A stretch of DNA of 64,000 nt from Ctena decussata (lineage: Eukaryota > Mollusca > Bivalvia > Lucinida > Lucinidae): contig OZ022499.1 in NCBI GenBank assembly GCA_963989385.1, forward strand, positions 53,991,757 through 54,055,756, read 5' to 3'. The notes under the pieces are model-generated. The model made no database searches, was not told the DNA's origin, and worked only from the letters and a program-made list of their open reading frames with translations. The position numbers and the translations under genes are program-made. Each line of letters begins with the position of its first letter. The first letter of the stretch is position 1. This document shows positions 1 through 11,664 of this stretch, piece after piece.

Positions 1-286
1 ATTCACTTAAAAGACAACAATGCTGTTGTGGTTTCAATCCACTTGAATTATCAGATTTGTTTTATGTTTTAGAAACTTCTGTTTGCGATTTTTGTGCTTC
101 TGATATTAAGTGGAAACCAAGTGCTGACTTAAACGAGCAATTTACGCTCCTGTATATAAACTATTTTTCTTCTACCAGTTACAGTCATTCAGTCAGTAAT
201 GTTGCTTCCACCTTCTAAACTGACACAGACTATGAATATTTTCAGCCAGGTAAAGTGTATACCACTCCCGCTTTCTAAATCGACTT

Positions 287-650
287 TCATAGAGGATCTT
301 ACATGAGTGATCATGTATTATTGAATTTATTAAACGAGTTGGGGAAAAAGATAATATGCGAGGCTATGCCGAGCATCTTATCGGTTTTCCCCAACGAGTT
401 TAATAAATTCAATAATACAGGAGCACGAATGCAAGATTCTATTTATCATATGACACTAAAATCGCATTTTACTAGCAAATTTTGCACTAAAACGTCATGA
501 TTTCCCCATTAGAAAAAGCGACGTTTTTTGTGGACGTCAACGCATAACGCTACGACGTAATTTGCATATTTAATCCACTAGTGGATTATCGATTTTAATG
601 CATGGCTTTATTACACTCTCAGATGCGACGTCATATGATAAATAATAATT
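287..650. mobile_element. Hairpin (foldback) MITE, family A copy 1
   Basis: A palindrome near 325-415 pairs ATTGAATTTATTAAACGAG with CGAGTTTAATAAATTCAAT around a GC-rich apex (gcgaggctatgccgagc). About 235 bp of unique sequence follows, ending near the block ccatggctttattaca or its variant. A second copy at 25988-26350 matches over the whole length, which sets the approximate limits. The short ORF here only reads through the palindrome and is not a gene. The superfamily is unknown and no transposase is present. Confidence 0.75.
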
Positions 651-1240
651 AAAATTATACAAGAAGAGAGAAACTAAAATACAGTCAAACATGTTTGCAG
701 CAAGCACCGAAGGAAAGGAACAAAGTTGCTTGCTTAGGGCAAGTGCTTGCCTTATATAGGTCAATTTACACTAGAAATGCTACTTTGGAATATGAGATTT
801 TGGGTTTTTAAGACAGGTTTTTGCTTAATAGGAATGACCCTTAAGACAGGTTTGAATCTGTAGTAGTACTGACAGAAAAAAGATATTCCTGGTTAGTTTA
901 AATGGTCTAAATACAGCGTTAGGCTTACCTACTTTTCCGTTAATAACTTTAGTTCATAATACATGTATAGTACACCAAGTATGAAAATATGTCACATTGT
1001 AAAGGGAAAACTTTTCAGGATGACTGATAGAGACTACATATATATAGAATGCCTATGAGACGTACGACTTCAATGCCAACACCGTTAACTTAGTAGAACT
1101 AAAAGGTTGTCCAGGGACAACTGCTCAAGCCCGCTGTTTGTTAAAGTAGACTTTGTTAGACTAAGTAACTGTTTCACTCTCGAAAGAAGCCAAACAACAT
1201 CATGCTGAGCCAGCATATTTCAAATTTTCACAAAGGAAAA
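651..1240. other. No recognised feature
   Basis: AT-rich sequence with only short ORFs. I see no coding signature, tandem repeat or clear inverted repeat. Confidence 0.5.
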
Positions 1241-1254
1241 TAAGCGGAAGTGAT

Positions 1255-2250
1255 GACCGACACAAGCTCAATTTATGACAATTACAATATCTGACCTTCA
1301 GGTGTGACCTTGACCTTGGACCTACCCAAACATGTATGTCACTTGACACTTTCACTCATCAAGAAGAACAATTGTGCGAAATTATTTTGAAATCCATGCA
1401 TAAATGTAGAAGTAATGGCTCGGACAAGCTGAATTTATGACCATTTTATCATTTGACCATCAAATGTGACCTTGACTTTGGACCTATTTGAACAAATATT
1501 CCAAATGGCACTTTTTCTTATCAAGGAGAACAATTGTGCGAAATTATTTTGAAATCCATTCATAAATGTTGAAGTTATGGCTCTGACAAGGCCAAATTAT
1601 GGCCATTTTATCATTTGTCCTTCAAGTGTGACCTTGACCTTGGACCTACCTGAACAAATGTTCCAAATGACACTGCTACTTATCACGGAGAACAATTGTG
1701 CCAAATTATTTTGAAATCCATCCACAACTGTAGAAGTAATGGCTCGGACAAGCTCAATTTATTACCATTTTATCATTTGACCTTCAAGTATAACCTTGAC
1801 CTTGGACCTACCTGAACAAATGTTTCAAATGGCACTTCTACTCATCAAGGAGAAAAATTGTGCCAAATTATTTTGAAATTCATCCGTAAATGTAGAAGTT
1901 ATGGCTCGGACAAGCTCAATTTATGGCCATTTTATCATTTGACCTTCAAGTGTGATCTTGACCTTGGACCTACCTAAACAAATATTTCAAATGGCACTTT
2001 TACTTATCAAGAAGAACAACTGTACCAAATTATTTTGAAATTCATCCGTAAATGTAGAAGTTATGGCTCGAACAAGCTCAATTTATGGCCATTTTATCAT
2101 TTGACCTTCAAGTGTGGCATTGACCTTGAACCTACCTGAACAAATGTTTCAAATGGCACTTTTACTCATCAAGGAGAACAACTGTGCCAAATTATTTTGG
2201 AATCCTTCCGTAAATATAGAAGTTATGGCCCGGACAAATCCGGACGGACG
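1255..2250. repeat. 162-bp tandem repeat, about six copies
   Basis: The marker gacc(t/a)tca recurs at 1293, 1455, 1617, 1779, 1941 and 2103, exactly 162 bp apart each time. Each unit carries a variant of TGACCTTGACCTTGGACC followed by AACAATTGTGCCAAATTATT. All frames contain stops, so it is not coding. It ends in a degenerate CGCACGCAC run, the block cgcgcgggctcga near 2322, and an A-rich tail at 2338-2385. Similar tandem cores are common in molluscan repeats. Confidence 0.9.
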
Positions 2251-2385
2251 CACGCACTAACGCACGCACACACGGACACACACCGAACTGAAGTTGTAAC
2301 AACTATGTCTCGCTCATCGCGCGGGCTCGACAAAAATGAAAAAAAAAAATAAAAAAAAATAAAAAAAATAAAGAAATAAAAAAAA

Positions 2386-4118
2386 TACCGCATTTACTTC
2401 TTTGAAAGAGATAGAAAGGCAACCACATTGCCCAGCTTTGCAATTTGATATCCCATATATGCATGAAGTTGTACGCTCCGCAACTTTATTATTATTTTTA
2501 GCTCCATTATTTTTCGTTTGCTGTTTCGCCTTGTATTGCTTCTTCTCTGTATTGCATCATATTTAACAGAAAGTCTATACTATAAAGGAAATGATTTATT
2601 CGCACGAACGATGATCCAACTGTACCAAGCCGCAGGTACAAGAAGGATATTTACAATAATGAGAGATCCAGCCTCTTAATATTGAGACAAGCCAATTCTT
2701 AATGACGTAAAAAACAAAGCAAGACGATCTCTTTTTTTTCATGATTTTACTATTTTCTTAAAGACTTGCGTGCTGACATGGGAATTCCCTCAGTCCCAAG
2801 CCTTTTCAGAGATATTTACTGATATGAAATGCATACAACTGATCAAAAGAAAGTATCTCTGACAGTGCAACTTTGCCTATTTTTGTTCTATTTTTCAACA
2901 GATCATTGAACAAATGTTGAAATATTTGGAATTGATATGTAGACTTACGGAGTATAAAGAAATTTAACAATGCTTTTGAAAAAGTAGTACACTAAGGTTA
3001 ATTCAATGTTTATTAGAGATGTAGGTAAATTTTCGGTCTCCGAAAACAAGCCATTTTTATCATATATACACTGTCTACTCACGAGCACCTGATCACACCT
3101 CTGGTTTTGGGGTTCATGTCTGAGTATCTAAAATATTTCGGAATGTTCAATGTATATATGATTTACTTATGATTTGGATACTTTAACCACTTTCACATTT
3201 GATAAAGATGTTTAAATTCATGGTAACACAACAGTTGCTGATACATGTGTCATGCAATAGTATCAGATAATAAGGAGGTTATTACGTATTTTTAGATATA
3301 GATAGTGTAATTGCCCAACCAAGTATTCAGTTGTTCAGCTACAGACTACCTTTTACCTCCGTGTCTAAGTATGCAACTAGCATATAAAATGTATTATGAC
3401 AACCTTTCTATGTTCATGTATCCAACGCGGCTTCCTGAGGCACGCGTGGAAGGTAGCTTTAAAAATAATTCTTATTTCCATATTGCTAATTGTTAACATC
3501 ATTCTAAAGGAAGAACCGCTGGAACCAAAATCAAAATCATGAAATAAATGAAAAAAGAAGACTCGGTTAAGTTGAGTCTGTTTATGTGCAGTAATGTAAT
3601 ATCGCAACACTGCCCACCCTAGCACCGGCTTCAGCGGCACTATATAAACTATATAAAATCTGGCTCTTTTCCACTTAAAAGAGGCGCCTCCGTTCTAAAA
3701 CACCAGAATATAAATTTAAAGCCAGTTGTGGGAACGTGATACCAAGGCATTTAAAGAGAAATTCTTGGGTTTACCATGGGTTATGTTTCCTCGGCGCAGC
3801 CGAGTATAATTCCAGTTTTGTTGCACATTTCACAAGGTTTCGTCGGTCAAATAACGCGTGTGTCAAAATTTAGCCAATAATATCAAAGGTCAATGAATAT
3901 TAAATCTTCGTATTTTCGCGTTGTACTATACTGCGAGAATACTAGCACTCTGTCAGATGAACATTCAAAATGTTTCTCTTGTTTGTAAATTTACAATGGT
4001 AATTTTACCGAAAACAGACGCAGATATTCAAAACTTTCTTTTTTTTTTCAGTGTAGATCTACTTACGATTTATTTCTACTTTCGGTCTAACATACACAAA
4101 CAAACATTGCATTATGTT
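2386..4118. other. Mostly unannotated AT-rich sequence
   Basis: No gene is supported. A short GC hairpin, cctcggcgcagccgag, lies at about 3790-3805. It resembles the apices of foldback elements elsewhere in the window, so this may be a degraded member. ORFs of 61-93 codons here have no recognisable domain. Confidence 0.4.
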
Positions 4119-4790
4119 CACAGTATCCGAACTACATGTACAATCTCTTCCGGTTTTCATAGCGTTGAATCGAGAGTACAAACATTCGCTTATAACCAGT
4201 AGTCGGAAATCATTATGTTTTGAGATTTTATTCGGAATCTGCTGCGTCATTTATAGCTATTCAGCTTTGAAAATGTAAAGAGGTAAGTTTAATATAATTT
4301 GCTCTTCGGTCTTTTACTGTATTACCCTGTACAATGTCGTGTATGGGTGGGTAGTAATTGGTACAGTATTCAAATCGCCCTTGGCATGATTCTTAAACCA
4401 TTTTGAGCATTTTCTTACATGTTTTATAAAAAATCTTTAGAATAAACGGAAGGCGTTATCAATCTACAGTTTGTTAGTTTTGATAAAAGAATGATAGCTA
4501 CGTTTTGCACGACACAATCTCGTGTTAAATTAAGCTGTTCGGGAAAAAAAATCTGCGACGGCAAGGAGTATTTCATTGTACAGGGCAATAAAGTAAAAGA
4601 CCGAAGAGAAAATTATATTAAACTTACCTCTTTACATTTTCGAAGCTGAATAGCTATAAATGACGCAGTAGATTCCGGATAAAAACTCAAAACATAATGA
4701 TTTCCGGCTACTGGTTATAAGCGAATTTTGTACTCTCGATTCAACGCTATGAAAACCGGAAGAGAGGGTACAGTGCGTTCGGATACTGTG
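4119..4790. repeat. Inverted repeat with ~218-bp arms
   Basis: The left arm 4119-4336 is the reverse complement of the right arm 4574-4790 with about 10% differences; the spacer is 237 bp. The outer tips are CACAGTATCC and GGATACTGTG. The inner tips are ccctgtacaatg and cattgtacaggg. The two ORFs that seem to share a peptide, one on each strand, are artefacts of the arms. It is probably a foldback DNA transposon or an inverted duplication. No target duplication was found. Confidence 0.85.
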
Positions 4791-4810
4791 ATGTTGGTAA
4801 CTGTGTTGGA

Positions 4811-4855
4811 ATCTCAAGATTGACCGCGATCCAATTGGACAGCTCAATCTTGAGA
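4811..4855. repeat. 13-bp inverted repeat
   Basis: ATCTCAAGATTGA (4811-4823) pairs perfectly with TCAATCTTGAGAT (4843-4855) around a 19-nt loop. It lies just outside the larger inverted repeat at 4119-4790 and may be part of the same element's terminus. Confidence 0.6.
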
Positions 4856-4869
4856 TAGGTCATTGTCGA

Positions 4870-5560
4870 TACCCAGTGTCAAAATTACGGTTGCTGGTGC
4901 ATATCCGACATAGCTCACTTGAGTCATGTTCATGAAAGTTATTGTCAACTCTTCACCTAGAGACATATTGCAAAACTCGGTCGTTTATATTTTTTAAAAA
5001 GATATTCCTTGTTTACTAACTGTCAGGGGTCACATCTCTACTACAACTTATGTCGGCACACTTTTAATAATATGTAATCATAAGCTGAATTACTGATATC
5101 GTAAAACATGTTATACCTAAATCGCAGCTTACAATGTTTCCGTATATACTTTTGCCTCCATATGGTAGAGGAAAAAAGGAGGAGTAATTTCCTTATCGTG
5201 TTTTCTAGGAAAACTCAATTAAGCTGGCAAAAGTTTTATCATTCCAATTTACAGATTAGTTTAAAAACCTAGTGTTTTTAAATACTTCTTAATTCTAAAT
5301 CTATTTTTGGAATTCTAAATAAACATCAATCAGATAGCAGTTCAGTTTTCGTAACGCTGCACATCCGAATAAGTGAAACCGACGTTAACCTAAATGATAC
5401 TGAAATTAGATACAAATGTTACTATTTAGCATCCCTGGCGTATTCTGCCGTCCATTAAACCAATATTATTCAAACACTTTGTGACAGATAAACTGTTATC
5501 TTAACAGCTTTTCTGGCGTTTAAAAGTATCTAGTTCTTTATGCTACAAGATCTAAGTAAG
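4870..5560. other. No recognised feature
   Basis: AT-rich sequence without convincing ORFs or repeats. Confidence 0.45.
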
Positions 5561-5564
5561 TAAT

Positions 5565-5710
5565 TGAACTCTGGTTTCACGTCCCACCAACGTAGACGGA
5601 ACCTCGGTTAAAAGTCTCATCAACTTGACCGAATGAGCGAGAGAATCGAACTTGCAACCCCTGGATTGATATTCTAGCGCGTAAACCACTACACTTCCGC
5701 CGCTTCCGTA
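5565..5710 (-). mobile_element. tRNA-derived SINE fragment
   Basis: On the minus strand the segment 5635-5705 reads like a tRNA: an A-box-like TGTAGTGGTTTACGC and a B-box-like GCAAGTTCGATTC. No proper acceptor stem closes it, so I read it as a decayed SINE head and not a tRNA gene. The rest of the segment would be the SINE body. Confidence 0.5.
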
Positions 5711-6197
5711 TGCTACAAAACAACAAGGAAGAAAGCCTCGAAACCTATTGTGAGGCTTTACTCTTAAACTTAAAGTGTAAATGTAACCAAAATCATTTCT
5801 TAATAAAATATGATATCTGCTCGTTTGTATGATTTATTACTCATGCTATTGCTATTTAGAATTTAAATTTATATCGATCAGATGTATATGCTATTGTCAT
5901 ATCTTGAAATAACCATTTTCAGTTCTTGTTTCTCATAAAAACTTCACTCAGTGAAACAGATATTTATAAAATTTGATTCAAACAAGAAAGAATTAATTTC
6001 TGGGAGCTTGTAACATCCGTTTCGTCATTTCGTCAGAACGTTTACCATGATACTTCATTGAGGAGATTTGGAAGTTCCGAACCCCTATTCAGACTTAACC
6101 TCTATTTAGACTTAACACTTACTTGTCGTTAGGTGCTGCATTTGAACGTAGATATGCGAGGTTGGACTAGAAACATTATTATCATAATGAATTAAAT

Positions 6198-6233
6198 GAG
6201 CCGCGACACGACAAAACCAACAACGTGGCATAT
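6198..6233 (+). mobile_element. Solo terminus of GAGCC hairpin MITE
   Basis: GAGCCGCGACACGACAAAAC followed by CAACAACGTGGCA matches the terminal repeat of the seven longer copies in this window. The rest of the element is missing. It joins directly onto a truncated hairpin-family element at 6228-6440. Confidence 0.75.
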
Positions 6234-6440
6234 GAAATGGCCACGAGGGTAGGACTCTGTTTATAGTATATCTCTAAAATGGAACATATTTCAATGAGAA
6301 AATGCAATGTTGACACGGGCGTTGTCAATGACGTTTCGTGTACTCGCCAAAGTGTTAATACACGTGTGGTCATACGATTTTTATGACATGACGTTATCCA
6401 CTGAATAACAGCGACGTCAAATGATAAACTTGTTGTTATT
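6228..6440. mobile_element. Truncated hairpin element, family B
   Basis: From CATATGAAATGGCCACGAG onward the sequence matches the 3' part of the element at 30785-31080, including the shared stretch gttgtcaatgacg and the ending ccactgaataacagc. The left half of the hairpin is absent and a GAGCC MITE end stands in its place, so this is a composite remnant. Confidence 0.7.
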
Positions 6441-6556
6441 CACTATGTCATTATTATACCAAGTATTCAAGATTTACACTTATCCAGCTATGATCAAATT
6501 TCGAAGGGCTTCTGTTTTTAAAACATACAAGGTAGTTCAAAGTTTATACCAGACCC

Positions 6557-6828
6557 GCCGGGCCGGGTAGCGCAATCGGTAGGGTACCTGACTCGTAAGT
6601 CAGAGGTCCTAGGTTCGAATCCCGGTCTGGCCACATACTTTCGTTTCTCCTTCCGCTGATTCAAGAAGGGCAGTTGTCAGTTACTGGCGAAAGTATGTGC
6701 ACTTAGTACTGGTTAACCGCTTAGGAGGTCTAAGCCTGCCCAGGAATAGTGTGGTTAGGTTAACTGACCGTCCCGACATGACCTTAGTTGTTTACCGTGG
6801 ACGTTAAGCATCAAATCAACCAACCAAA
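6557..6828 (+). mobile_element. Full-length tRNA-derived SINE, copy 1
   Basis: The 272-bp element is flanked by the perfect 12-bp duplication TATACCAGACCC (6545-6556 and 6829-6840). The head resembles a tRNA with an A box (TAGCGCAATCGGTAGG) and a perfect B box (GGTTCGAATCC), so RNA polymerase III transcription is plausible. The anticodon stem-loop CTGACTCGTAAGTCAG has a 6-nt loop where a real tRNA has 7, which argues against a functional tRNA. The body ends in ccgtggacgttaagca and an AAATCAACC-type tail. Such duplications indicate LINE-driven retroposition. A second 272-bp copy lies at 43889-44160 and a 5'-truncated copy at 9748-9880. Confidence 0.92.
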
Positions 6829-6840
6829 TATACCAGACCC

Positions 6841-7395
6841 ACTGAAGCAATGTTGTGAAAAACAATAACTTAATGTCAAATCGAATAAAATTTTAATGAC
6901 AAGACGTAGGATTGCTCTGACACCTGCCATTGAAATTCAGATGAAGTGATATCGCTAGTTTGTGTTACGCTCTTTCTGTCGAGTGAACAAGGTCACTTTC
7001 TTATGAATCTTGTCAGCGCGATATTATGCATTTTATTAAATATTTGAAAAAATACCATTAAAGCTATGCGATGAGTTGAAGTATTATTTCATTTAACTGT
7101 CAATGTCTGTCAGCGTGGGATTGAAATTTGTATGCCATTGGTAGTATTTGAATCAGCTTCTAATGCCTACATTTCATATCGACAATAAGAAGGAACTCAA
7201 TGCTGAATTTTAAATACCTATAGCTACAGTCCATCTAGACTCGTAACAGCTGATCAAGGACAGGAGACAAAATTGAAATTAATATTGAACTGTCTTTTCC
7301 TCTCACATCACAAGCATTTTCTTTAACATCATTTAATTTTCACCATTTACATACCATCATGCATTGTTGCTTATAAAAGATGCAAAAATTGGTAT
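6841..7395. other. No recognised feature
   Basis: AT-rich, no supported gene or repeat. Confidence 0.4.
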
Positions 7396-7645
7396 TATAG
7401 AGTGTTCCTAAAACTATGCTAGAAACAATAAAAAATATTGTTTGGCAAAATACCATAAAAGGACATGCTTCCTACAGTAGTGTCATCTGATACTTGTCTG
7501 TAGGTGTAACGATTTTTACCCGGCGATATATTGCGATTTTTGCTAATGATTTTTTTTAATTAGTCTATCTAATTGCCGTCGTGTGATATTATGCGGTACA
7601 CTTGAAAGTTTGATATGAATAGCGAATGCATCATTATTCTAAAGG
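7396..7645 (+). repeat. Interspersed repeat, uninterrupted copy
   Basis: Blocks such as gtctgtaggtgtaacgat, tttttgctaatgatt and taattgcc recur at about 14275-14765. There a GAGCC MITE interrupts them, so this copy serves as a paralogous empty site. The class is unknown. Confidence 0.65.
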
Positions 7646-8130
7646 GTCTACTTGAATTCATATTATCATGTATCTGCTGCAAGTTTCACCTAGTAGCAGG
7701 GGTATGATTACGAAAGGTGATATAATGTCACTTTAGAACTGCGCTTGCGCGAATGGTATCAAGCAGTGCCTATAGAAGCGATTTCTGAACACACATGGTT
7801 GCATACTAACTTTCGATTGGCTAAATGAGTCACCGACTTATGTCATTCAGCATCCGCGACATCAGCAAATTCGAACAAAACTGCGTTTGCTTTTTTATTT
7901 GCTTGACGCTCTCTTTACGCTTAAACTCTTCTAATAACGCATGATAAATAGAATAACACGTGAGTGCCTTTTGATATTATGATAATCAGGCTCAACAATT
8001 AACAAAGGCAAGCCTCCCCATTCATACTTTGTTTCGGGTCTAGCCAGATAAACATGACATCAACAAACACTAACAGGATATACTCTATTTATCAGATCAG
8101 TCTAGTATCAGATGTACACGTATCTAATTG
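7646..8130. other. No recognised feature
   Basis: No coding signature or repeat was seen. Confidence 0.4.
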
Positions 8131-8132
8131 GC

Positions 8133-8382
8133 TTAAGGTAAATAATGGGCACACTTTCAAAAGAGGAAACTTTTTATTATTATTATTATTTTATTTTGAT
8201 CTTCTATTTAAGGTCAAATCTTAAACGCAAGAATTTTCTCCTCGAAGAGAAACTATTGTTCCGTTAAGAGTAGACGCCATTTTGGAGGGGCTTTATAATC
8301 CAAAGAAGCAAACAGGAAGTCACTAAAAATTGTTCCCCTTTGAAAATCGCTGGATAAAAATGAGGTGAACTGATACACCTTG
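8133..8382. mobile_element. TTAAGGTG-type element, copy 1
   Basis: This 250-bp segment starts TTAAGGTA and ends TACACCTTGA, a near inverted repeat. It contains internal blocks shared with the copies at 14790-15036 and 31443-31913 (for example aagagtagac and acaggaagtca). It has no coding capacity. Confidence 0.55.
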
Positions 8383-8639
8383 AGAGCAAAGTGTCTTTTA
8401 TTCAGTGAAGACAAGGGATGCACAGTAATAACTAAGCATTCGTGTTGATAACTTCTCTTCCATTGTGTAGCAAGAATGATTCTATATTGCTTTCTACAAC
8501 TACATCGTCCGTCAACCCAGTCACACTTGACTTTTATACGAGGGGTGGTGTTAGGTCAAGAAAAAGAATTGTTTCAGGAAAAGATAGGAAAATGAGAAAA
8601 GCTTGATGATATAGAGAAAGTTGGCCAAGTTACGTTATC

Positions 8640-8960
8640 GTCCCTTCATACTTAAGCCTCTCCGGCTACGGTGGCCGCCAAGGGGTATGTAGCCCCAACC
8701 GACACAGCCCTGGGAATCACTAGAAAGTAACTGTAGCTGGTGCCGACTGCAGATTCAGAACTTTAGGGTTGATAACCCCTGCTTGAGCTTGAAGGATACC
8801 AAGTCAGGGGCTTCGGCAACAATGGATGGCAGTTGATTCCAAACTGTAACAGTACGTGGGAAGAAGCCATTCTTGTAGTACGACGTACTAGTTTGCATAC
8901 ACTATGCCCTTCATCATCAATAGATAAGTTGTTTTGACTAACAGCGGTTTGGTTTTGTTT
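8640..8960 (-). pseudogene. Non-LTR retrotransposon 3' end (reverse transcriptase C-terminus)
   Basis: The minus strand from about 8880 down to the stop at 8755-8757 reads YYKNGFFPRTVTVWNQLPS, then a short run with SFKLKQGL before the stop. The FFPRT..(V/I)..WN.LP signature followed by a short 'SFK' tail is typical of the extreme C-terminus of reverse transcriptases of LINE-type (jockey/CR1/RTE-like) elements in molluscs and other invertebrates. The downstream 8640-8754 would be 3' UTR. Upstream on the same strand the frame is broken and no RT core (YxDD) is visible, so this is a 5'-truncated dead copy. The protein signature gives good confidence in a LINE; the clade is not determined. Confidence 0.75.
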
Positions 8961-9004
8961 AGGATAGGCTTTAATAATATTAACATAAATGTCAAATGTT
9001 GAGG

Positions 9005-9747
9005 TGTTTTGTTGTTTAAGGGTCGCCTGAAATGTAAAGTATATACTCCTCGACTAATATTTTAAGACTGTGAACATCCTTGGTTTGTTATTTGTTGTGT
9101 TTTGGGGAACTGTATTTCAACAAATGGTCTGCATTCAAATGGAAACAATAGCCGACTTTTCCTGTACTTATATGATAGAAAGTATTCAAGGACGGACTCT
9201 TCAAGTCAGGCAAGAAAACATTGCTACGAATTTGGATCTCACATTTACATACCCCCAGTACCATTAACTTTCAATGGGAAAATGGGCCCTTGCTATCTTC
9301 GCTGAGGAATAATAGGGCAACTTTGTTATCAGACATGTGATTTTTGCTACAGCTACCGACATGCTGGAAACTTGGCCAAACATTAACCTTAAGCTGAAAC
9401 AAACAAACAAAAAAAAATAAAAATGAATAAAATAACAAACTGAAACTGTTTAGGAACATTCTTAGGATAAGCCTAAATAAAACAGTTTTTGTTTCTTCCA
9501 ATCGATGTAGAACTTAGGTTTCTAGAAAAAATTGAGCGTTTTCACTAATTGCCAATGAGAAAATTGGTAATTGGTTCTAACGGCTACAGTGGCCTGGCTG
9601 TTTATACAAATATTGTCCTGTAACTTTACTGTTTCTTAAGTATTCATCTAACAAAATTATGGCCTTCGCACCCATCCAGAAATTAGCCTGGTTGCAATAC
9701 CTACCGAATGCTTACAATAGAAAAACTGTTGCAAAAGTTAATTATTG
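9005..9747. other. No recognised feature
   Basis: Overlapping short ORFs near 9070-9300 have no recognisable domain. Nothing else is supported. Confidence 0.4.
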
Positions 9748-9880
9748 TCTGTTACTGGTGAAAGTAAGTGCACTTAGTACTGGTTAACCACTCAGGAGGT
9801 CTAAGCCTGCCAAGGAATAGTGTGGTTAGGTTACCGTCCCGACATGACCAAAGCTGTTTACCGTGGACGTTAAACAATAA
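9748..9880 (+). mobile_element. 5'-truncated SINE, copy 3
   Basis: It matches the body of the 272-bp SINE from gttactgg(c/t)gaaag to ccgtggacgttaa but lacks the tRNA-like head. An ACAACAACAAC tail follows. A 5' truncation is what incomplete reverse transcription would produce. Confidence 0.85.
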
Positions 9881-9917
9881 CACAACAACAACAACTTTTC
9901 TGGAGAAAACGTCGTAT

Positions 9918-10512
9918 AATGAGCCTTTTTGTCTGTTGCTTGGTCCACCGGGGCTCAACTGGTGACCTTCTTTTGCTTCAGATTTCCAGTGGGGTTGTTT
10001 GGCAGGACAGGGATCTCCACCTGTCAGACGGCCCGTTGTATCTGTTGAGTCCTCGTCTTTGCTTCTTCATGGTGTTGAAATTTGATTTATGTATTTACCG
10101 TGATGATTCATTGACGAGTTAGAGGGTTATCATGCGAACCGAACAACTAACTAAATGTTTTGTACCACTTCAGAAACTGAGGGTGAGGTTGGGCCTGTAA
10201 AATCGATTTAAGCCCCCCCCAGTAATTCATTACTGACCGTTCCAAGGCGGTAGTTCTGTTGTGGTTCTCTGTTGCCTGTTTTTGGTGTCAGAGTTTCTGT
10301 GATGTTTTACCTTATGTATGTTATTATTATTTTTGGTTCGGTTTGGGTTGCTGAGTGGCCACCTTTTGGGAACAAGCTGCTCACTCGGTTGGCCATATGT
10401 TCTCTGTATCTTGATTATTTGTAATCTCAGTTGTTTCCAACTATTATGGTTTGAGGGCTGGATTTGGATTTTGATTGTTTCAGTTCCTGGTCTTTGCATA
10501 CTCTTTACTTTC
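9918..10512 (+). repeat. 590-bp interspersed repeat, copy 1
   Basis: It is nearly identical to 59699-60277 in the same orientation. Landmarks are gcttggtccaccggggctca, the C run aagccccccc near 10211, and tactgaccgttccaaggcgg. Both strands hold ORFs of 67-100 codons, but stops and indels between copies argue against coding. A diverged relative lies at 24530-25120. The class is unknown; I could not find inverted ends or a tRNA head. Confidence 0.85.
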
Positions 10513-10564
10513 TTTGTTGCTTTCATTTGCAATAATTATGTTTTAACTATACGTCAACTCTAAC

Positions 10565-11424
10565 GTCAGAAAGCTATATCTTTTTTTCCTAGCAATTTCA
10601 CGTCGAAGTCGACTCGTTCAGTGTGTTTAATGGGTATAATATGGGGTACAAAAACAGTTGTGTATCTAGAAAATGAGCCTGTATATCACTTTGACAATTA
10701 GAACGTAAGCAATCGGCGGCCAAAAAAATGTGGATAGAAAGGACAAAATGAGAAAAGTCGCCCTGACGTCGCGTGCTGAAAAACGTTACGTCAGCGAAAT
10801 AAGAGAAGCCAGCGAGACGTTAATGGCTTCGTTAAAAAATCAGACTAAAATACTCAACCTTTTGGGCAAGATTTTTAGCTGAGAAGTCATAAAAACTCCG
10901 CTTTCTACAAACAGTAAAAATAAAAATCGTAATTTCACTGTTATTTTTGCTGTTATTTTCACTGAGAAACCCCTATTATTCATAGCCATTTTCCACAAAG
11001 GCATAAATTACATGTACTTGTATATTAAGTTATCACTGATTCGTTTTGTTCTATATCCCGTCTTTCTATGTCTAGTATCGGTTTGCGTTATCATTGCAAT
11101 GCCACTTCTACATACTCAACCAAAGTATCCTGCAATTTTAATAGCCTATATCATATGCTCAGTAACTCGGTGTTAAAATTTTATTCCTATGGTACCAGAA
11201 ATTAATGGTTACTGTGCCCGAAATGCAGCTAGGTTTACGAACTATTTCACTCTTGAGTGCGCCCTACAAAGGCCTACCCGATTTTCAAAAGTCTCCCAAT
11301 GGATCTACATGTAACTACCGCATGCCTAGGTATGTTGGAAATGTTAATCACGAATTGTTCGGCATAACTACTTGGGTAAACTTGAGCAATACCTATGTTT
11401 TCATCGGGCTACTCGAACTATATA
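10565..11424. other. No recognised feature
   Basis: A 105-codon ORF starting at 11205 runs into the MITE at 11426 and is not supported as a gene. Confidence 0.4.
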
Positions 11425-11425
11425 T

Positions 11426-11661
11426 GAGCCGCCACACGACAAAACCAACAATGTGGTTGTGCGTCCAGCCCAGACTCAGATCAGCCTGGGCATTTGCCCA
11501 GTCTGGTCAGACTCTTTGCTAAGCGCTTAAAGGGTAGCTAAGGGATTGAGCTACCTCCATGCGGACAGCGAGGACTCTGATCAGACTGGGCGGATGCCCA
11601 GGCTGTTCTGAGTCTGCGCTGGGCGCACAACCAAATTGTTGGTTTTGTCACGTCGCGGCTC
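11426..11661. mobile_element. GAGCC hairpin MITE, copy A
   Basis: The 236-bp element is almost wholly palindromic. It starts GAGCCGCCACACGACAAAAC and ends with the reverse complement, ...GTCGCGGCTC. The arms continue inward through cagactcagatcagcctggg and its partner to an asymmetric centre around cgcttaaagggtagctaagg. It is flanked by ATAT on both sides, an apparent 4-bp target duplication. It has no coding capacity. Confidence 0.92.
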
Positions 11662-11664
11662 ATA

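Noticed and set aside
1255..2250. CRISPR-like array
   Set aside because: Units are 162 bp and similar throughout, without unique spacers, in a eukaryotic context.
3620..3660. TATA-like promoter (tatataaactatataaa)
   Set aside because: No downstream gene; TA-rich words are common here.
6557..6630. Functional tRNA gene
   Set aside because: A and B boxes are good but the anticodon loop has 6 nt, and the sequence continues into a SINE body flanked by target duplications.
10230..10532. 100-codon minus-strand ORF, with a similar one at 60006-60272
   Set aside because: The two copies differ by frame-changing indels, so the frame is not conserved.
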